34,164 nucleotides of DNA from Bryobacterales bacterium. Lineage in GTDB: Bacteria; Acidobacteriota; Terriglobia; Bryobacterales; Bryobacteraceae. The notes beneath the pieces are model-generated. The model saw nothing but the letters and a program-made list of their open reading frames with translations. It was not told the DNA's origin and made no database searches. Location: contig JADLBD010000242.1 of assembly GCA_020847975.1 (NCBI GenBank), positions 1 through 34,164 of the forward strand. The letters run 5' to 3'. The stretch's first letter is position 1; every line of letters starts with the position of its first letter. Below are positions 32,838 through 34,164 of the stretch, one piece after another. The position numbers and the translations under genes are program-made.

Positions 32838-34164
32838 TTGAAGGGGATTTGTTATTCTCTGATTTTCTTGTGCGCCGGAATGCCGGCTCTTGCACAATCC
32901 ACACTGGGCGTGGTTCTAGGTACAGTCAAGGATTCCTCCGGTGGCGTCCTTGCCGGAACTCGCGTGCGCCTCACCAACGCGGGCCAGAACACCTTCCAGG
33001 AACGTACCACCAACGCCAACGGTGACTACGAATTTCAGAACACACAGCCGGGCACGTATCTGGTGTCCGTGACCCAAAGCGGGTTTCAAACCTTTACCGC
33101 CCGCGACATCATCGTCACGGCACGGCAAACCGTGCGCGTGGATGCCGTGCTCCAGGTTGGCGAAGTGACCCAGACGGTGGAAGTGAACGCTGCCGCGGGA
33201 GTCATTGCCACCGATTCGCCCGTTGTGGCTTCCACGCTCACGCCGGAAAAAGTAGCCACCCTGCCCGTGAATGTCCGCGGCAGCGGAAGCACCAGCCCTT
33301 ACAACATCATTCAGGTGCTGCCGGGCGTCCAATCGGACAATGGCGGCAACTTTTCCATACAGGGCGGTTTGCCCGCGCAGTCCGATTCGAGCATGGACGG
33401 CATTTCCACCACGCGCGTGACGGGAAACAGCCCCAACCGCAACCTCTTCCCTTCCGTCGAGAGCATCGCTGAAATCAAAGTCCAGGGCGTCGGAAATACG
33501 GCCGAGTATGGAACTCCCGGCGACATCACCACGGTCTCCAAGGGCGGCACCAACGAATACCACGGATCGGCATTCTGGTACCACCAGAACAAGGCCCTCG
33601 ACGCCACTCCCTTCGGCGCGCGCACGCTCCCGGCCAAGATCGGCAATACCTTCGGCGGCAGCATCGGCGGACCGGTCCTGATCCCCAAACTCTACAACGG
33701 GCGCAACCGCACCTTCGTGTTCTTCACCTGGGAATCGCTCCGCTTCCCGCGCCAGCAGACCATTCAGAATTCCGTCCCCACCCAGGCAATGAAGAATGGA
33801 GACTTCAGCGCCGAGGGCGTCACCATCCGCGATCCGTTTTCCGGCAACCCCTATCCCGGCAATGTGATCCCCTCCAGCCAGATCAACCCGGTAGCCAAAG
33901 CCATTCTTCCGTTCTATCCATCCGTGAACGTGGGCTCCGGCGCGAAGTTCCAGTCCGCGAACTATGTCGACAACCGCAGCGCCAGCATCGACTCCGACCA
34001 GTGGGACCTGCGCGTGGATCATCAGTTCTCCATCAAGCACTCCATCTTCGGCCGGTACTCGAAGAAGAACAATCCCTCGGTCCGGCCGAACAATCTCCTG
34101 CTGCCCTCCGACACCGGCTATGACGACTATCAGCAGGCCGTCGTAAGCTACACCTACACCATCA
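32838..34164 (+). CDS. TonB-dependent receptor, N-terminal part (cut by window end)
   Basis: The frame from the TTG at 32838 stays open to the window end (442 codons) and is preceded by a strong ribosome binding site (AGGAGG, 7 bases). The signal peptide is KGICYSLIFLCAGMPALAQ. A carboxypeptidase-regulatory-like domain follows (LGTVKDSSGGVLAGTRV, GDYEFQNTQPGTYLVSV), then a plug domain (EKVATLPVNVRGSG, NIIQVLPGVQSD, AEYGTPGDITTVSKGGTNEYHG). The barrel begins with IGGPVLIPKLY. It is a paralogue of the receptor at 24247 with modest similarity, and probably imports a substrate produced or processed by the preceding amidohydrolases (inference). The C-terminal barrel lies outside the window. Confidence 0.92.
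   Translation, partial: MKGICYSLIFLCAGMPALAQSTLGVVLGTVKDSSGGVLAGTRVRLTNAGQNTFQERTTNANGDYEFQNTQPGTYLVSVTQSGFQTFTARDIIVTARQTVRVDAVLQVGEVTQTVEVNAAAGVIATDSPVVASTLTPEKVATLPVNVRGSGSTSPYNIIQVLPGVQSDNGGNFSIQGGLPAQSDSSMDGISTTRVTGNSPNRNLFPSVESIAEIKVQGVGNTAEYGTPGDITTVSKGGTNEYHGSAFWYHQNKALDATPFGARTLPAKIGNTFGGSIGGPVLIPKLYNGRNRTFVFFTWESLRFPRQQTIQNSVPTQAMKNGDFSAEGVTIRDPFSGNPYPGNVIPSSQINPVAKAILPFYPSVNVGSGAKFQSANYVDNRSASIDSDQWDLRVDHQFSIKHSIFGRYSKKNNPSVRPNNLLLPSDTGYDDYQQAVVSYTYTI

Overview
The window looks like part of the chromosome of a GC-rich, diderm soil bacterium, most likely an acidobacterium of the Solibacter/Bryobacterales type. This is an inference from gene content. The evidence is two very large TonB-dependent receptors with carboxypeptidase-regulatory-like N-termini, a secreted BACON/HAF-type protein, a Mla/MCE lipid-transport operon, and many exported amidohydrolases. 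No rRNA, tRNA or CRISPR array was seen. No stretch longer than 300 bases lacks a gene; the longest gap is 27865-28152.

Layout. 1-746: tail of an ISKra4-like transposase, then an AbrB-type antitoxin/RelE-type toxin pair. 821-2549: an MBL-fold hydrolase and an RluB-type pseudouridine synthase, convergent and overlapping by 188 bases. 2650-6950: a 1102-residue secreted protein with three copies of a 131-residue module, then L-asparaginase. 6963-10645 (minus strand): a serine beta-lactamase-like hydrolase, a CHAD protein and a Ppx/GppA phosphatase; the last two form a likely polyphosphate module. 10839-12586: aquaporin Z converging on a P1-family peptidase. 12638-16195: an MlaE-MlaF-MlaD operon with a translationally coupled YdjC/HpnK-type deacetylase. 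16318-21612 (minus strand): a PLP decarboxylase, a DapA-family aldolase, a metallophosphoesterase, a short membrane protein, a PuuD-type glutamine amidotransferase and an exported amidohydrolase; the last four are tightly coupled. 21712-24117 (plus strand): a small helical protein, an enoyl-reductase-like MDR protein and an enolase-superfamily dehydratase. 24247-27864: the first TonB-dependent receptor. 28153-28743: a small exported protein. 28856-32762: a three-gene amidohydrolase operon. 32838 to the window end: the second TonB-dependent receptor, cut by the window edge.

The most interesting points are these. (i) In the amidohydrolase trio, two members have lost the metal-binding HxH pair and flank one intact enzyme; all three start on ATGA overlaps or within the same transcript, just upstream of a TonB receptor. 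(ii) The MlaF-type ATPase has Ser in place of the catalytic Glu and Gln in place of the switch His. (iii) Its partner MCE protein carries five gap-free 34-residue repeats. (iv) The basic Gly/Arg-rich tail of the pseudouridine synthase is encoded entirely antisense to the end of the MBL gene.
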